DNA of 64,000 nucleotides, from the NCBI RefSeq assembly GCF_011046975.1, contig NZ_CP049253.1, forward strand, positions 1,116,001-1,180,000, read 5' to 3'. A program made the translations under genes and the position numbers. This DNA is from Microbacterium amylolyticum (GTDB lineage: Bacteria > Actinomycetota > Actinomycetes > Actinomycetales > Microbacteriaceae). A model generated the notes under the pieces. The model was not told where the DNA came from and ran no database searches. It was given only the letters and a program-made list of their open reading frames with translations. The first letter of the stretch is position 1. Each line of letters opens with the position of its first letter. Positions 42,827 through 51,840 of this stretch are shown here, one piece after another.

Positions 42827-44791
42827 TCAGGCCTCGACGACCTGCTTTGCGCCGATCGACTTCAGCGCGCTCACCAGAATGGCCGACACGATCACACCGG
42901 CGAACAGCGCCACGAGCGCGCCCCAGATGGGGCTGATCGCGAACAGAACGAAGATGCCGCCGTGGGGTGCCTGCGACTGGACGAGGAACAGCATCGACAG
43001 GAAGCCGGTCACGGCCCCTCCCGCGATCACCGACGGGAGAACGCGCAGCGGGTCGGCTGCGGCGAACGGGATCGCACCCTCGGAGATGAACGAGAAGCCC
43101 ATCAGCCATGCCGCCATGCCGTTTTCGCGCTCGGCTGCCGAGTAACGCGAGCGAGCGAGAACAGTGGACGACAGCGCCATCGCGATCGGCGGGACCATGC
43201 CCGACAGCATCACGGCGGCCATGATGTAGTACCCCTCGGGGTTGGCCGCGGTGGCCTGGCCGAGCATGGCAACGGCGAAGGCGTAGGCCACCTTGTTGAT
43301 GGGGCCACCGAGGTCGGTGCACATCATGACGCCGACGATGACGCCGACGATCGGCAGCAGGCCCGACTGCGCCAGGTTGGTCAGTCCGCCCTCCATGAGG
43401 TTCATGAGCGCGGCGATCGGCATGCCGAGGAACAGCAGCATGAGACCGGAAGCAAAGATCGATCCGAGCAGCGGAATGATCGCAACGGGCATCAGTCCGC
43501 GGAGCCAGCGCGGGGCGTTGAGCGTTCCGAGCCACCAGGCGGCCAGTCCGGCCAGCACACCACCCACGATGCCGCCGAGGAAGCCGGCGTTCATGAACAC
43601 GGCAACCGCTCCGGCAACGAAGCCGGGGGCGATACCGGGGCGATCGGCGATCGCAAAGCCGATGTAGCCGGCGAGGGCGGGAACGAGGAAGCCCATCGAG
43701 AGGGCGCCGATCGTGAACGAGAGAGCACCGAGGTACGCCGTCAGTCCGCCCTCGGGGAGGTTCCAGAGGGCGTTCTCGAGGGCGAACCTGTTTGCGTTGT
43801 CCGTGATGTCCGCACCGCCGAAGAGGAAGCCGAGAGCCATCAGCAGTCCACCGCCGGCAACGAACGGAATCATGTAGCTGACACCGGTCATGAGGATGCG
43901 CTGGATGCGCTTGCCCCAGCTCTCCGCCTGCGCCGGCGCCGTCGCGGCCGCGGGGTCACCAGAGATGCGCTCCGCGTTGGGATCGGTTGCTGCCTGCGCC
44001 GCGGCGACAACGATGTCCCGGGGGTGCTCGATTCCGGCCTTCACCGATCGCCGGATAACGGGCTTCCCGGCGAAGCGTTCGGGCTGGCGAACGTCGACAT
44101 CAACGGCGAAGATCACGGCGTCTGCGGCGGCGATCTGCTCCCGTGTGAAGGGGGTGAAGCCGCTCGACCCCTGGGTTTCAACGGCGAACTCGACGCCCTC
44201 CTCGCCGGCGGCCTTCGCGAGAGCGTCGGCGGCCATGTAGGTGTGGGCGATTCCGGTGGTGCAGGCGGTGACGGCGAGGATGGACAGGCCGTCCGCGGCT
44301 GGTGCCGCAGCGGGTTCCGCGACGTCCTGTGCCGGTGCGTCGGTTTCGCCGATCGCCTCGCGGACGATCGCGACGACCTCGTCGTCGGTCGTTGCACGTC
44401 GGAGCTGATCCGTGAAGTCCTCGTTCATGAGGTGGCGGGCGAGCTGCGACAGCACCGCGAGGTGCTCTTCAGCAGCCGTGTCGGGCGCCGCGATCATGAA
44501 GACGATGTCGCTCGGGCCGTCGAACGAGCCGAAGTCGACACCGGGTGTCAGCCGAGCAAAGGCGAGTGAGGCTTCGGTGACGGTAGCGGCTTTGGCGTGC
44601 GGGATGGCGATGCCGCCGGGCAGACCCGTTGCATCCTTTTCCTCGCGCGCCCAGGCGGCGACGAAGAGGTCGTCGGCGCTGCCTGCACGGCCTTCTGCGG
44701 CGAAGCGCGCGGAGAGCGCCCGCAGCACCGATTCCTTGTCGGAGCCGAGGTTCTCGTCGAGGCTGACGAGGGCCGGAGTGATGGTGGACAT
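42827..44791 (-). CDS. fruA: Fructose-type PTS transporter, fused EIIABC
   Basis: Phosphorylating sugar importer of 654 residues. EIIA is N-terminal, with phosphohistidine His65 in GGIAIPHAKA. EIIB carries phosphocysteine Cys176 in LAVTACTTGIAHTYM. The EIIC channel runs from about residue 295 with at least eight helices, ISPIWGALVALFAG near the end and the family segment MMCTDLGGPINKVAYAFA. The ATG at 44791 lies one base after the fruK stop (TGACATG), so the two are coupled. Fructose is the likely substrate, given fruK and the DeoR-type repressor. Confidence 0.93.
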   Translation of the reverse strand: MSTITPALVSLDENLGSDKESVLRALSARFAAEGRAGSADDLFVAAWAREEKDATGLPGGIAIPHAKAATVTEASLAFARLTPGVDFGSFDGPSDIVFMIAAPDTAAEEHLAVLSQLARHLMNEDFTDQLRRATTDDEVVAIVREAIGETDAPAQDVAEPAAAPAADGLSILAVTACTTGIAHTYMAADALAKAAGEEGVEFAVETQGSSGFTPFTREQIAAADAVIFAVDVDVRQPERFAGKPVIRRSVKAGIEHPRDIVVAAAQAATDPNAERISGDPAAATAPAQAESWGKRIQRILMTGVSYMIPFVAGGGLLMALGFLFGGADITDNANRFALENALWNLPEGGLTAYLGALSFTIGALSMGFLVPALAGYIGFAIADRPGIAPGFVAGAVAVFMNAGFLGGIVGGVLAGLAAWWLGTLNAPRWLRGLMPVAIIPLLGSIFASGLMLLFLGMPIAALMNLMEGGLTNLAQSGLLPIVGVIVGVMMCTDLGGPINKVAYAFAVAMLGQATAANPEGYYIMAAVMLSGMVPPIAMALSSTVLARSRYSAAERENGMAAWLMGFSFISEGAIPFAAADPLRVLPSVIAGGAVTGFLSMLFLVQSQAPHGGIFVLFAISPIWGALVALFAGVIVSAILVSALKSIGAKQVVEA

Positions 44792-44792
44792 G

Positions 44793-45767
44793 TCAGGTCC
44801 CCTTCTGGGAGGTGTGTGCTGCGGAAAGGTGCGTGACGGCAACGGTGCCGCCGGGGAGGTCATCCGGTGTCGCGAGTTGCGTACCGGGGAGGGAAGCTGT
44901 TGCGGATCCGTGGCGAACGGCGCTGACGAGCAACTCTTGTTCGCTGCCCCCGCGGGAAAACGCGTGCAGGAATCCGGCGAGGGAACTGTCGCCGGCTCCG
45001 ACGGTTGATCGGACCTGGACCCCGGGCGGAATCGAGGCGTGCCATACGTCGTCGCGCACGAGGACCGCACCGTCTCCGCCAAGCGTGATGAGCGCCGCGC
45101 CCACCTTGTGGGGAACGAGGTCACGGGCAAGAACGTTGACGGCCTGCTCGATGGGAACATCGGCGGGTAGCGTCTGTCCGACCAACTCGGCCAGTTCCAG
45201 CTCATTCGGCTTGATCAGGTCGGGGTAGCCGTGTGCGACCGTCTCGGTCAGGGCATCACCCGAGGTGTCAACGGCGATGAGGGGCGGAGCGTCGACGCGC
45301 GTGCGCACAGCACGGATGACATCGACGTAGAAGGAGGGCGACGTTCCCTGCGGGAGCGAACCGCACAGAGCGAGCCAGCTGGGGTGGTGCTCGGCGCACG
45401 CAGCGACGACGGCGTCGATAAGCGCTTCCTGTTCGGCCGCGGAAAGAGTGGCGCCCGGTAGGTTGAGCTTGGTCGTTGTGCCCTCCGGGTCGGTGATTGT
45501 GAGATTGGCGCGGACGCGACCGGAAACGGGAACGGCGACGAGCGGCACGAGGCCCTCAGCCGCCGCCGCATAGGGATCGCCCTCAGCAAGCGGAAGCACG
45601 GCCAGAACGTCATCACCCGCGGCTGCGAGCACACGAGCCACGTTGATGCCCTTTCCCCCGGCGTCTTCCCGTGCGGCGGCGGCCTGCTGGACCTCGCCGA
45701 CGGCGAGCGCCGCGGTGAGCTCCACCGTGCGATCAAGCGACGGATTGGCGGTGAGCGTGACGATCAT
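44793..45767 (-). CDS. fruK: 1-Phosphofructokinase FruK
   Basis: Phosphorylates fructose-1-phosphate to fructose-1,6-bisphosphate. The ATG at 45767 follows AGGATCCGGCATC and gives 324 residues starting IVTLTANPSLDRTVEL, the PfkB-family start. Other motifs are the ribokinase-family GGKGINVARVLAAAGDD (about residues 38-53), LALCGSLPQGTSPSFYVD and the ATP/catalytic-base motif STVGAGDSSLAGFLHAF. It is the middle gene of a repressor-fruK-PTS operon. Confidence 0.94.
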   Translation of the reverse strand: MIVTLTANPSLDRTVELTAALAVGEVQQAAAAREDAGGKGINVARVLAAAGDDVLAVLPLAEGDPYAAAAEGLVPLVAVPVSGRVRANLTITDPEGTTTKLNLPGATLSAAEQEALIDAVVAACAEHHPSWLALCGSLPQGTSPSFYVDVIRAVRTRVDAPPLIAVDTSGDALTETVAHGYPDLIKPNELELAELVGQTLPADVPIEQAVNVLARDLVPHKVGAALITLGGDGAVLVRDDVWHASIPPGVQVRSTVGAGDSSLAGFLHAFSRGGSEQELLVSAVRHGSATASLPGTQLATPDDLPGGTVAVTHLSAAHTSQKGT

Positions 45768-45798
45768 GATGCCGGATCCTTTCGGCGGCGGGCGGAAA

Positions 45799-46584
45799 TC
45801 ACGGGGTACCGTCCCAGACCTCGACGTCGTGCGCGGCGAGCACCGTTGCCAGGTCGGCGCTCGGCTGTTCGTTGGTGACGAGAACATCGATCTCGGAGAG
45901 CTCGGCGAATCGATGGAGGGACTCGACGTCGAACTTGGAGGAGTCGACGAGCGCGATCGTGCGACGAGCGGCGGTAACCATTGCCCGTTTCACGGCGGCT
46001 TCGTCGGGGTCGGGGGTGCTCAAACCGAACGCCGCGCTGAGGCCGTTCGCTCCGACGAAGGCGATGTCGGGCCGGATCGCTTCGAGGGCGGCGACGGTTG
46101 TTGCTCCCACGGCCGCACCGGTGACGGAGCGCACGCGACCGCCAAGCACCGTCAGGTCGAGGCCGTCTCGCCCAGCAAGCGCCGCGGCGTGGGCGACGGC
46201 GTTCGTGACAATTTCCGCACGGCCGCCTGTGAGGCGCGCAGCGAGCGGTTCAAGGAGTGCGCCCGTTGTCGTTCCGGCATCCACGAGCACCGATCCGCGA
46301 AATCCGGCGGGAACGGCGGAGAGGGCGAGCGTGGCGATGCGCGTCTTCTCCGCTTCGTGAGAGTGCTGGCGTTCGGCGACGCCCGTTTCCGTAATGCTTG
46401 CGCGCTCGGCGGACACTGCGCCGCCATGAACGCGGCGCAGGAGGCCGTGCTTTTCGAGGGCGGCGAGATCGCGGCGGGCCGTTTCGGTTGTGACGTCGAA
46501 TCGCTCGGCGATGTCACGCACGGAGATGTTGCCGTTCTGGCGCACTTCTCGCGCGATGTTCTCTTGGCGCTCCGTTGCGTACAT
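45799..46584 (-). CDS. DeoR family repressor of the fructose operon
   Basis: A 261-residue regulator with DeoR-type winged helix (about residues 3-58; RQENIAREVRQNGNISVRDI, VTTETARRDLAALEKHGLLR) and a C-terminal sugar-phosphate-binding DeoRC domain (VLVDAGTTTGALLEPLA, FVGANGLSAAFGLSTPD, IALVDSSKF). The ATG at 46584 follows AGGGGAGTGAC. It is the first gene of the fruR-fruK-fruA operon and is likely autoregulated through the repeat array upstream of it (46615-46640). Fructose-1-phosphate is the probable inducer, by family precedent. Confidence 0.9.
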   Translation of the reverse strand: MYATERQENIAREVRQNGNISVRDIAERFDVTTETARRDLAALEKHGLLRRVHGGAVSAERASITETGVAERQHSHEAEKTRIATLALSAVPAGFRGSVLVDAGTTTGALLEPLAARLTGGRAEIVTNAVAHAAALAGRDGLDLTVLGGRVRSVTGAAVGATTVAALEAIRPDIAFVGANGLSAAFGLSTPDPDEAAVKRAMVTAARRTIALVDSSKFDVESLHRFAELSEIDVLVTNEQPSADLATVLAAHDVEVWDGTP

Positions 46585-46614
46585 GTCACTCCCCTGTGGA
46601 CTAACCACAGATTA

Positions 46615-46640
46615 CAACACAGAGCAACACAAAACAACAT
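46615..46640. promoter_or_regulatory. Three 10-bp-spaced direct repeats (repressor site)
   Basis: CAACAC at 46615-46620, CAACAC at 46625-46630 and CAACAT at 46635-46640 recur exactly every 10 bases, one helical turn. On the operon's coding strand they read ATGTTG, GTGTTG, GTGTTG, 31 to 56 bases upstream of the repressor start. Phased direct repeats are the usual DeoR-family operator form. Confidence 0.75.
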
Positions 46641-46670
46641 TCCGAGTGGCGCACGTTCCCGCACGCGCAC

Positions 46671-46713
46671 GAAGAATCCCGGCCGGAATATTTTCCGGCC
46701 GGGCTCCTTCTTC
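46671..46713. terminator. Terminator after ccsB
   Basis: A GC-rich hairpin CCCGGCCGGAA / TTCCGGCCGGG, extended by GAAGAA/TTCTTC at its base, lies 6 bases past the ccsB stop on the minus strand and before the fructose operon promoter. Confidence 0.75.
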
Positions 46714-46718
46714 ACGCC

Positions 46719-47711
46719 TTAGTTCAGCCCACTGTATGCGTGCAGGCCCTCGAAGAACATATTCACGATCGTGAAGTTGAAGATCACGGCCACGAAGCCG
46801 ACGATCGACAACCATGCCGACCGTGTGCCACGCCAGCCACGCGTCGCACGCGCGTGAATGTACCCGGCATACAGCACCCAGATGATAAAGGTCCAGACTT
46901 CCTTCGTGTCGAAGCCCCAGTACCGACCCCAGGACTCCTGCGCCCAGATCGCACCGGCGATCAGTGTGAAGGTCCAGAAGACGAAGCCGATGATCGCAAG
47001 GCGATACGAGAGGTTCTCGAGCGTCTCCGCCGCCGGCAACGTGCGCAGAAGGCTCCGCGCGGGCGCTTCGGCCTTCGCCTCGCGTCGCGCCTGAAGCAGC
47101 TGCAACACGCTGAGCGCAAACGCCAATGCCAGGAACGCCGTGGACAGCGAAGCGACGAAGACGTGCACGACGAGCCACGCCGACTGCAGCGGGTCCATCA
47201 GGGGAACGATCTGCGTGTAGAACTGGATGCTCGATCCCAGAAGAACCGTGATGAGGCCCGTCATGAACGTGCCGAGGAAGCGCAGATCGCGCCAGAACAG
47301 TGTCCCGAGGTAGACGGCCGTCATGAGAAGAGTTCCCGTCATGGCGAACTCGTACATGTTTGACCACGGCACATGCCCGGCGCCCAGTCCGCGGAAAATC
47401 GTCGCTCCCAGGTGCAGGAGGAACGCCATCCACGTCAGCGTTGCCCCCACCCGCGCCATCACGCGTCGCTCGGGACGTTGCGTCCCCTCATCCTGCGGCA
47501 CCGCGGGCATGGCTTCGCCGGCTGCACCGACACGGTCACGCGCCTTCGCGGTGGCTCCGGCACGGTTCGCGAGGTCGACGGCGTACGCGATGAAGGCGAA
47601 AACGTACACGGCGATCGCCGTCCACAGCATGACGCGTGACCACGAGTCGAGCACGGCGGCATTCGCGGACGGCGCCCAGGCGATGGTTGCGGGAAGGAGG
47701 ACGACGGACAT
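46719..47711 (-). CDS. ccsB: Cytochrome c biogenesis protein CcsB/ResC
   Basis: Membrane component of system II cytochrome c maturation; with ResB it handles heme and ligates it to apocytochromes outside the membrane. The 330-residue protein has about eight helices and the family tryptophan-rich signature IAGAIWAQESWGRYWGFDTK with EVWTFIIWVLYAGYIHARAT (near residues 255-290). A further conserved block is HVPWSNMYEFAMTGTLLMTA. It is the last gene of the resA-ccdA-resB-ccsB cluster. Confidence 0.94.
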   Translation of the reverse strand: MSVVLLPATIAWAPSANAAVLDSWSRVMLWTAIAVYVFAFIAYAVDLANRAGATAKARDRVGAAGEAMPAVPQDEGTQRPERRVMARVGATLTWMAFLLHLGATIFRGLGAGHVPWSNMYEFAMTGTLLMTAVYLGTLFWRDLRFLGTFMTGLITVLLGSSIQFYTQIVPLMDPLQSAWLVVHVFVASLSTAFLALAFALSVLQLLQARREAKAEAPARSLLRTLPAAETLENLSYRLAIIGFVFWTFTLIAGAIWAQESWGRYWGFDTKEVWTFIIWVLYAGYIHARATRGWRGTRSAWLSIVGFVAVIFNFTIVNMFFEGLHAYSGLN

Positions 47712-47749
47712 GTGACGATCCTTGGTTCAGGTGTGAGCGATGGAGCCGG

Positions 47750-49432
47750 TCAGGAGCGCAGCTGTTCGCTGTGCCCTGTGGCGAGGTGATCGACAGCAGT
47801 GCGAATCGCGGGGTCCTCACCGCGGGCGAGACCAGCGTATTCGAGTGTGACGTCCTCCCCGGTGGGAGTGGCCTTCACCCAGAGGCGACGGCGCGGAACC
47901 CACAGGGCCGTCATCAGGCCGGCGACGGCAAGGGTGGAGAACACCAAGACCCACGTTGTGGATCGATCGTGATGAATCTGCAGGGAGGCGAACCGTTTGA
48001 CGGACTGTGTGTACCCCGTCTCGTTCCACTCGGCGTCCTCTGGCGTCTCGTCTTCGAACGTCACGCTGCCGCGACCGCCGGGAAGTTCAGCGGTCTGCCC
48101 CGGCGACAGCTCGATCGAGTCGATCTCCGTGTCGCCGCCCGTCAGCTGCTCCATGTCGGACGTGTCGAGCGCATAGACGGAGCGCGGGGTTCCGTCATCA
48201 ATGCCGAGATCGCCTTCAAAGACGTTCAGCGTGACAACAGGGTTGAGCAGATCGCCGAAGATCGACGTGAAGGCACCCGTTTCCATTTCGTTCTGGGTGG
48301 GGTAGAAAAACCCGACCAAGCCCATCTGTTCCTCAAGACCGTCTGTGACCTTGATCACGCCCAGGGACGTCATGTTGCTGTCCTGTGGGAGAAACGGCAC
48401 ATGGTCGCGGAACACGATGTCGTCGTCGCCGTTTCGCACCGTAATCGTCGGCGCGTAGCCGTTGCCGAGCAGATAGATGGCGTCGCCGTGAACACGAAGC
48501 GGGTGGTTCACGCGCACCGACTCTTCGGCGGCGGATCCGTCGGGTTCGCGGATCGTGACGTTGGCCGAGAAATTCATCGCCTGTCCACGCCCGGCTTCGC
48601 CGTAGGGAACGTAGTCGACATCGAACGTGTCCAGCGTCATGGAATACGGCGCGAGCGCGTCGTCCGACACCAAGCGTCCGCGGTTCATCGACGAGTAGTT
48701 CAACAGCGTGTTGACGAACGTCGTGCCCTCGATAATGACGCTTTGCCCCGTGTAGGCGAACTGACCGCCAACGCCGACCGTCACGAGGATGCCGACGAGC
48801 GATGCGTGAAAGACGAGGTTGCCCGTCTCGCGCAAGTATCCACGCTCGGCAGAAACGGATGTCGATCCGCCGTCCCGGTATCGGCTCACACGGTAGCCCT
48901 GCTTGCGCAGGCGCTTCTCCGCCAGTGTGATCGCCTCATCCGCATCAATGCCGGCGACGGTCTCGGAGCGGAAATCCGCCAGCCGTGACAGCCGCGCTGG
49001 TGTGCGGGGCGGCTTCGAACGCAGCGCCGCAAAGTGGTGCTTCGTTCGCGGAAGAATGCAGCCGATCAGCGAGATGAACAGCAGCAGATAGATCGCCGAG
49101 AACCATGCCGACTGATACACATCGAACAGCTGCAGGGCATCAAGGATCGGGAACAGATCCGGGTTGTCCGACCGCCACTGCGTGACGCCGTTGGGGTTCG
49201 CCATCCGCTGCGGGAAGATCGACCCCGGAATCGCGGCGATTGCCAGCAGAAGGAGCAGCACGAGCGCCGTTCGCATGCTCGTGAGCTGCCGCCAGCCCCA
49301 GCGAATCCACCCGATCACGCCCAGTTTGGGCGAAACGGGCGCCGAGGACAGCGCCGCATCGATGTGGTCGGACGGCCGCTTCGGATCCGCATCCGAGTTG
49401 TTCGCGAGGTCAGATCGGGAGGACGACACCAC
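47750..49432 (-). CDS. resB: Cytochrome c biogenesis protein ResB
   Basis: Partner of CcsB in heme delivery. The 560-residue protein has three N-terminal helices (about 55-75, 105-130 and 205-225; MRTALVLLLLLAIAAIPGSI, IYLLLFISLIGCILPR), a large extracytoplasmic domain (about 235-490) and a final helix (STTWVLVFSTLAVAGLMTAL). The cluster order and the overlap with ccdA (its first codons lie inside the ccdA end) are typical. No cytochrome c gene itself lies in the window. Confidence 0.93.
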   Translation of the reverse strand: MVSSSRSDLANNSDADPKRPSDHIDAALSSAPVSPKLGVIGWIRWGWRQLTSMRTALVLLLLLAIAAIPGSIFPQRMANPNGVTQWRSDNPDLFPILDALQLFDVYQSAWFSAIYLLLFISLIGCILPRTKHHFAALRSKPPRTPARLSRLADFRSETVAGIDADEAITLAEKRLRKQGYRVSRYRDGGSTSVSAERGYLRETGNLVFHASLVGILVTVGVGGQFAYTGQSVIIEGTTFVNTLLNYSSMNRGRLVSDDALAPYSMTLDTFDVDYVPYGEAGRGQAMNFSANVTIREPDGSAAEESVRVNHPLRVHGDAIYLLGNGYAPTITVRNGDDDIVFRDHVPFLPQDSNMTSLGVIKVTDGLEEQMGLVGFFYPTQNEMETGAFTSIFGDLLNPVVTLNVFEGDLGIDDGTPRSVYALDTSDMEQLTGGDTEIDSIELSPGQTAELPGGRGSVTFEDETPEDAEWNETGYTQSVKRFASLQIHHDRSTTWVLVFSTLAVAGLMTALWVPRRRLWVKATPTGEDVTLEYAGLARGEDPAIRTAVDHLATGHSEQLRS

Positions 49433-50171
49433 TGATCACCACCTGAAGACGTGACATGAGGATCCCCCAGATGCCGGACACCATGAGCACGCCCAGGAGA
49501 ATCAGAAGCGATCCCCCGACGACGTTAATGGCGCGCACGTGCCGGCGGAAGAACGCGAAGGAGCGGCTGGCCCAGCCGAAGCCGAGCGCCGCGAGAATAA
49601 AGGGGATGCCGAGGCCGAGGGAGTAGACGAGGCCGAGAAGCGCGCCGCGCCACGGATCGCCCGTGCCGTATGACATCGCAATAATCACGGCGAGCGTTGG
49701 CCCGATGCACGGAGCCCAGCCGATACCGAGGACCACGCCGAGAAGGGGCGCGCCTACGAGCCCCAGGTCTCCGTTGAGACTCGGCCTGATCGCGCGCTGC
49801 ATCACACCGAAGGCGCCGAGGAACACGATCCCCATGAGGATCACAACGCCGCCGAGCACGCGCGTGATGATGTCGTTGTACTGCAGGAAGAACATTCCGG
49901 CGCTTCCGCCCAGCACGTTCATCGCTATGAACACGACCGTGAATCCGGCGATGAACAGCAGAACACCACCGAGAAGCCGGCCCCTGGCGGCAAGGCGTAG
50001 CTGTCCGTCAGCGTTTTCGCGTGCGGGCGTGACGGATCCCGAGATGAAACCGAGATAGCCGGGCACGAGGGGGAGAACGCAGGGCGAGAGAAACGAGATC
50101 AGTCCGGCAAGAAGCGCGATCGGCAGAGCCGCCCAGAGGGTCCCGGCGCCGACGAGGTATTCGACGCTCAT
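49410..50171 (-). CDS. ccdA: Cytochrome c biogenesis protein CcdA
   Basis: Carries electrons from cytoplasmic thioredoxin to ResA. A 253-residue six-helix protein with the two redox cysteines in LISFLSPCVLPLVPGYLGFI (about residue 31) and GIGWAPCIGPTLAVIIAMSY (about 150). It starts at an ATG overlapping the resA stop and its end overlaps resB, so the four genes are tightly coupled. It is separate from the CcdA-like protein at 40651-41487. Confidence 0.94.
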   Translation of the reverse strand: MSVEYLVGAGTLWAALPIALLAGLISFLSPCVLPLVPGYLGFISGSVTPARENADGQLRLAARGRLLGGVLLFIAGFTVVFIAMNVLGGSAGMFFLQYNDIITRVLGGVVILMGIVFLGAFGVMQRAIRPSLNGDLGLVGAPLLGVVLGIGWAPCIGPTLAVIIAMSYGTGDPWRGALLGLVYSLGLGIPFILAALGFGWASRSFAFFRRHVRAINVVGGSLLILLGVLMVSGIWGILMSRLQVVISGVVLPI

Positions 50172-50776
50172 GCGGTCTCTTCGAGGGTTTCGCGCACGAG
50201 GGTCGAAAGGATCGACGGCCCCTCAAGCTGACCGACGATGCGAGCGGCGACCCGTCCCTCGCGATCAAGGACGAGCGTCGTCGGCGTCGCCTGAATCGGC
50301 GTCGCCGCCGCAAACGCGAGTTTCACGGCCCCCGAGTTCACGTCGATGATGCTCGGGTAGGTGACGTCGTTGTCGATCGCGAAGGAGATCGCCGTCTCCG
50401 CCTGGTCGTAGGTGTTGACGCCCACGAAGCTGACGTCTTCATCCTGGTACTCCTGCCAGACCGCCTCGAGATCGGGGGCCTCGACGATGCAGGGGCCGCA
50501 CGCGGCGTACCAGAAGTTCACAACCGTGACGTTGCCGGCGGTGTCGACGCTCGTGAGGTCGTCGCCGTGTTCCGTCACGCCGGCCCAGGCAACGGGGTCG
50601 CTACGATCCTCCGGTGCGATTTCCGTCACACGGAACTCTCCGGAGATGTAACCGGCGTTTTCGCCCTCGAGGTACTGCTTCGTGACGGGGTCGACTGAAC
50701 AGGCGGCGATCGTCGCGGCAAGAATCGCGATCGAAGCGGCGGCACAGGCGCGTCGGATCAGGTTCGTCAGGGGCAC
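50168..50776 (-). CDS. resA: Thiol-disulfide reductase ResA/TlpA, lipoprotein
   Basis: Reduces the CxxCH cysteines of apocytochrome c. The GTG at 50776 gives 202 residues with a lipoprotein signal (RRACAAASIAILAATIAAC, Cys26), an insert, and a thioredoxin domain with active site CGPC (Cys93, Cys96 in VVNFWYAACGPCIVEAPDLE) plus the cis-proline ATPIQATPTTLVLDREG. Its start lies within the last codons of the upstream DUF3054 gene (10-base overlap). It is the first gene of the system II cluster. Confidence 0.93.
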   Translation of the reverse strand: MPLTNLIRRACAAASIAILAATIAACSVDPVTKQYLEGENAGYISGEFRVTEIAPEDRSDPVAWAGVTEHGDDLTSVDTAGNVTVVNFWYAACGPCIVEAPDLEAVWQEYQDEDVSFVGVNTYDQAETAISFAIDNDVTYPSIIDVNSGAVKLAFAAATPIQATPTTLVLDREGRVAARIVGQLEGPSILSTLVRETLEETA

Positions 50777-51189
50777 CCGAGTAATTCTACGCGTTGTAGT
50801 AATGAGGAGGCTGAGCGTCGACGAAGCCAGGCCGCGACCGCGACGATCACGCGCCATCCCCACACAAAAGCCGCGATGACGACGAGGGTGACGATCGCGA
50901 AAGACAGGGCGAATCCCCCACCGGTCAACACCCGCAGCGCGAGTCCGCCGAGAGCCGTCACCAGCGCGACGATCAGCGCGGGAAGCCCCAGTCCACGAGG
51001 CCTCCGGCGAACGACCGGAACCGCCCAGGCCGCGGCGAGCGCAACGAGGAACGGCCACGCCACCAGCGCAAGATCCGCCACGCCCCACCGATCGTGGTGG
51101 CTTCCCATCCCCAACACGACAAAGCACGTCACGAGCACGGCATCGATGCCGAGCGCCAGAGGCCAGGGGAACCGCAGAGGGGAGGTCAC
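50767..51189 (-). CDS. DUF3054 membrane protein
   Basis: A 140-residue protein with four hydrophobic helices (LALGIDAVLVTCFVVLGMGS, ALVAWPFLVALAAAWAVPVV, LIVALVTALGGLALRVLTGG, FALSFAIVTLVVIAAFVWGW) and the family RHD/HH region GMGSHHDRWG. The GTG at 51189 is used because longer readings run into the divergent phosphatase gene. Starts of the two genes are 18 bases apart, so the promoters overlap. Function unknown. Confidence 0.85.
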   Translation of the reverse strand: MTSPLRFPWPLALGIDAVLVTCFVVLGMGSHHDRWGVADLALVAWPFLVALAAAWAVPVVRRRPRGLGLPALIVALVTALGGLALRVLTGGGFALSFAIVTLVVIAAFVWGWRVIVAVAAWLRRRSASSLLQRVELLGCP

Positions 51190-51207
51190 CCCGGTAGCGT
51201 AGGCGCC

Positions 51208-51840
51208 ATGCCAGCTGAGCGCCTCCACCTCGTCCGTCACGGAGAGGTCCACAATCCCCAGCATGTTCTCTATGAACGGATCCCGGGCTACGGCCTCAGC
51301 GAGGCCGGCCGCGGCATGGCCCATGCCGCCGCTGAGCACATCTCGACACTCGAACGACCCGTCACGCGGCTCGTCTGCTCACCGTTGCAGCGCGCCCAGG
51401 AGTCGGCCGAGCCCTTCGCCGAGATCTTCGATCTCACCCCCGTGATCGACGAGGGCGTGATCGAACCGTGGAATGCCTTCGCCGGAAAGCGGATGAAAAA
51501 AGCGGTGCTCAACCCGCTCAACTGGCGCCTTCTCGTGAACCCGTCGAAGCCGAGCTGGGGCGAGCCGTTTGCGTCGATTTCGCAGCGCGTCGTCACGGCG
51601 ATGCACGCGGCATGGGACGCGGCCGACGGCGGAGATGTTGTCATCGTTTCGCACCAGGCGCCCATCTGGATCGCCCATCTCGCGGTCGCCGGAGAGACGC
51701 TCGCGCACTCCCCCACCAAGCGGCGATGCGCGCTGTCGAGTGTGACGAGCTTCGAACGGCCGGGAACCGGCCCCACTGGATTCGCCGAGGTGGCCTACGC
51801 GGAGCCCGCCGCAGCAGGCATCGACCTCGGGGCCGTTTAA
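51208..51840 (+). CDS. Histidine phosphatase family (phosphoglycerate-mutase-like) protein
   Basis: A 210-residue member of the histidine phosphatase superfamily. The phosphohistidine motif is LHLVRHGEVHNP (about residues 6-17), with a second arginine in RLVCSPLQRAQESAEPF and the C-terminal histidine in VVIVSHQAPIWIAHLAV. Length fits a small-molecule phosphatase or a mutase-like enzyme; the substrate is not deducible. Its stop overlaps that of the convergent DUF368 gene. Confidence 0.89.
   Translation: MPAERLHLVRHGEVHNPQHVLYERIPGYGLSEAGRGMAHAAAEHISTLERPVTRLVCSPLQRAQESAEPFAEIFDLTPVIDEGVIEPWNAFAGKRMKKAVLNPLNWRLLVNPSKPSWGEPFASISQRVVTAMHAAWDAADGGDVVIVSHQAPIWIAHLAVAGETLAHSPTKRRCALSSVTSFERPGTGPTGFAEVAYAEPAAAGIDLGAV

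Noticed and set aside
42809..44569. 586-codon plus-strand frame rich in Arg, Gly, Glu and Asp
   Set aside because: Antisense to the fructose PTS gene. The repetitive charged composition reflects the membrane-protein codons on the other strand.
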